This document shows positions 63,977 to 64,000 of a stretch of 64,000 bases of DNA, piece after piece. Source of the DNA: Mytilisepta virgata (lineage: Eukaryota > Mollusca > Bivalvia > Mytilida > Mytilidae); NCBI GenBank assembly GCA_028015205.1, contig CM051514.1, positions 49,988,150 to 50,052,149 of the forward strand. Direction: 5' to 3'. The translations under genes and the position numbers were made by a program. Position 1 is the stretch's first letter. Every line of letters begins with the position of its first letter. A model generated the notes under the pieces. The model worked only from the letters and a program-made list of their open reading frames with translations, did not search any database and was not told where the DNA came from.

Positions 63977-64000
63977 GAAAAATAATTTTTGATATTTTTT

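Overview
The window is animal nuclear DNA. Genes are split by GT-AG introns, the base composition is AT-rich, introns are long and crowded with small transposons and minisatellites, and the proteins are clearly metazoan. The repeat content (non-autonomous Helitrons, tRNA-derived SINEs, TIR mini-elements, poly-G tracts) and the protein sequences suggest a lophotrochozoan, most likely a marine bivalve of the mussel type. That species-level guess is inference.

Four protein genes are supported. (1) Minus strand, 11767 down to the left edge: the N-terminal 11 exons (447 codons) of an integrin alpha subunit without an I domain, covering signal peptide and most of the seven-bladed FG-GAP propeller; the rest lies outside the window. 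(2) Plus strand, 7571-8542: an intronless MTG1-type circularly permuted GTPase, antisense inside integrin intron 1. (3) Plus strand, 16812-40848: a complete DHX8/PRP22 spliceosomal DEAH helicase in 21 coding exons; summed exon lengths give 1220 residues with no phase conflict. (4) Plus strand, 46729-63976: a complete membrane dipeptidase (DPEP family) in 10 coding exons, 437 residues, with an N-terminal membrane anchor and no GPI-type tail.

The rest is mostly repeats, many with recognisable ends. There are three copies of one ~1.4 kb Helitron (14922-16309, 47305-49195 inverted, 61722-63084). For the middle copy, a duplicated empty site sits 1.4 kb downstream at 50570-50787. There are TTAA-flanked, TA-flanked, TAA-flanked and 8-bp-TSD-flanked TIR elements, some nested; two SINE copies; LINE fragments and tails; two copies of a 1.7-2.0 kb internally repetitive element; and several fold-back hairpins.

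The most unusual structure is around dipeptidase exon 3 (51804-51936). Upstream there is an array of about four ~133-bp units, each carrying a copy of the exon's own 5' edge with its acceptor. Downstream there are about fifty 74-bp units, each carrying the exon's 3' edge with its donor. A single exon is thus bracketed by arrays of its own splice sites over about 4.4 kb. The four genes show no functional link to one another; they are neighbours, not a pathway.
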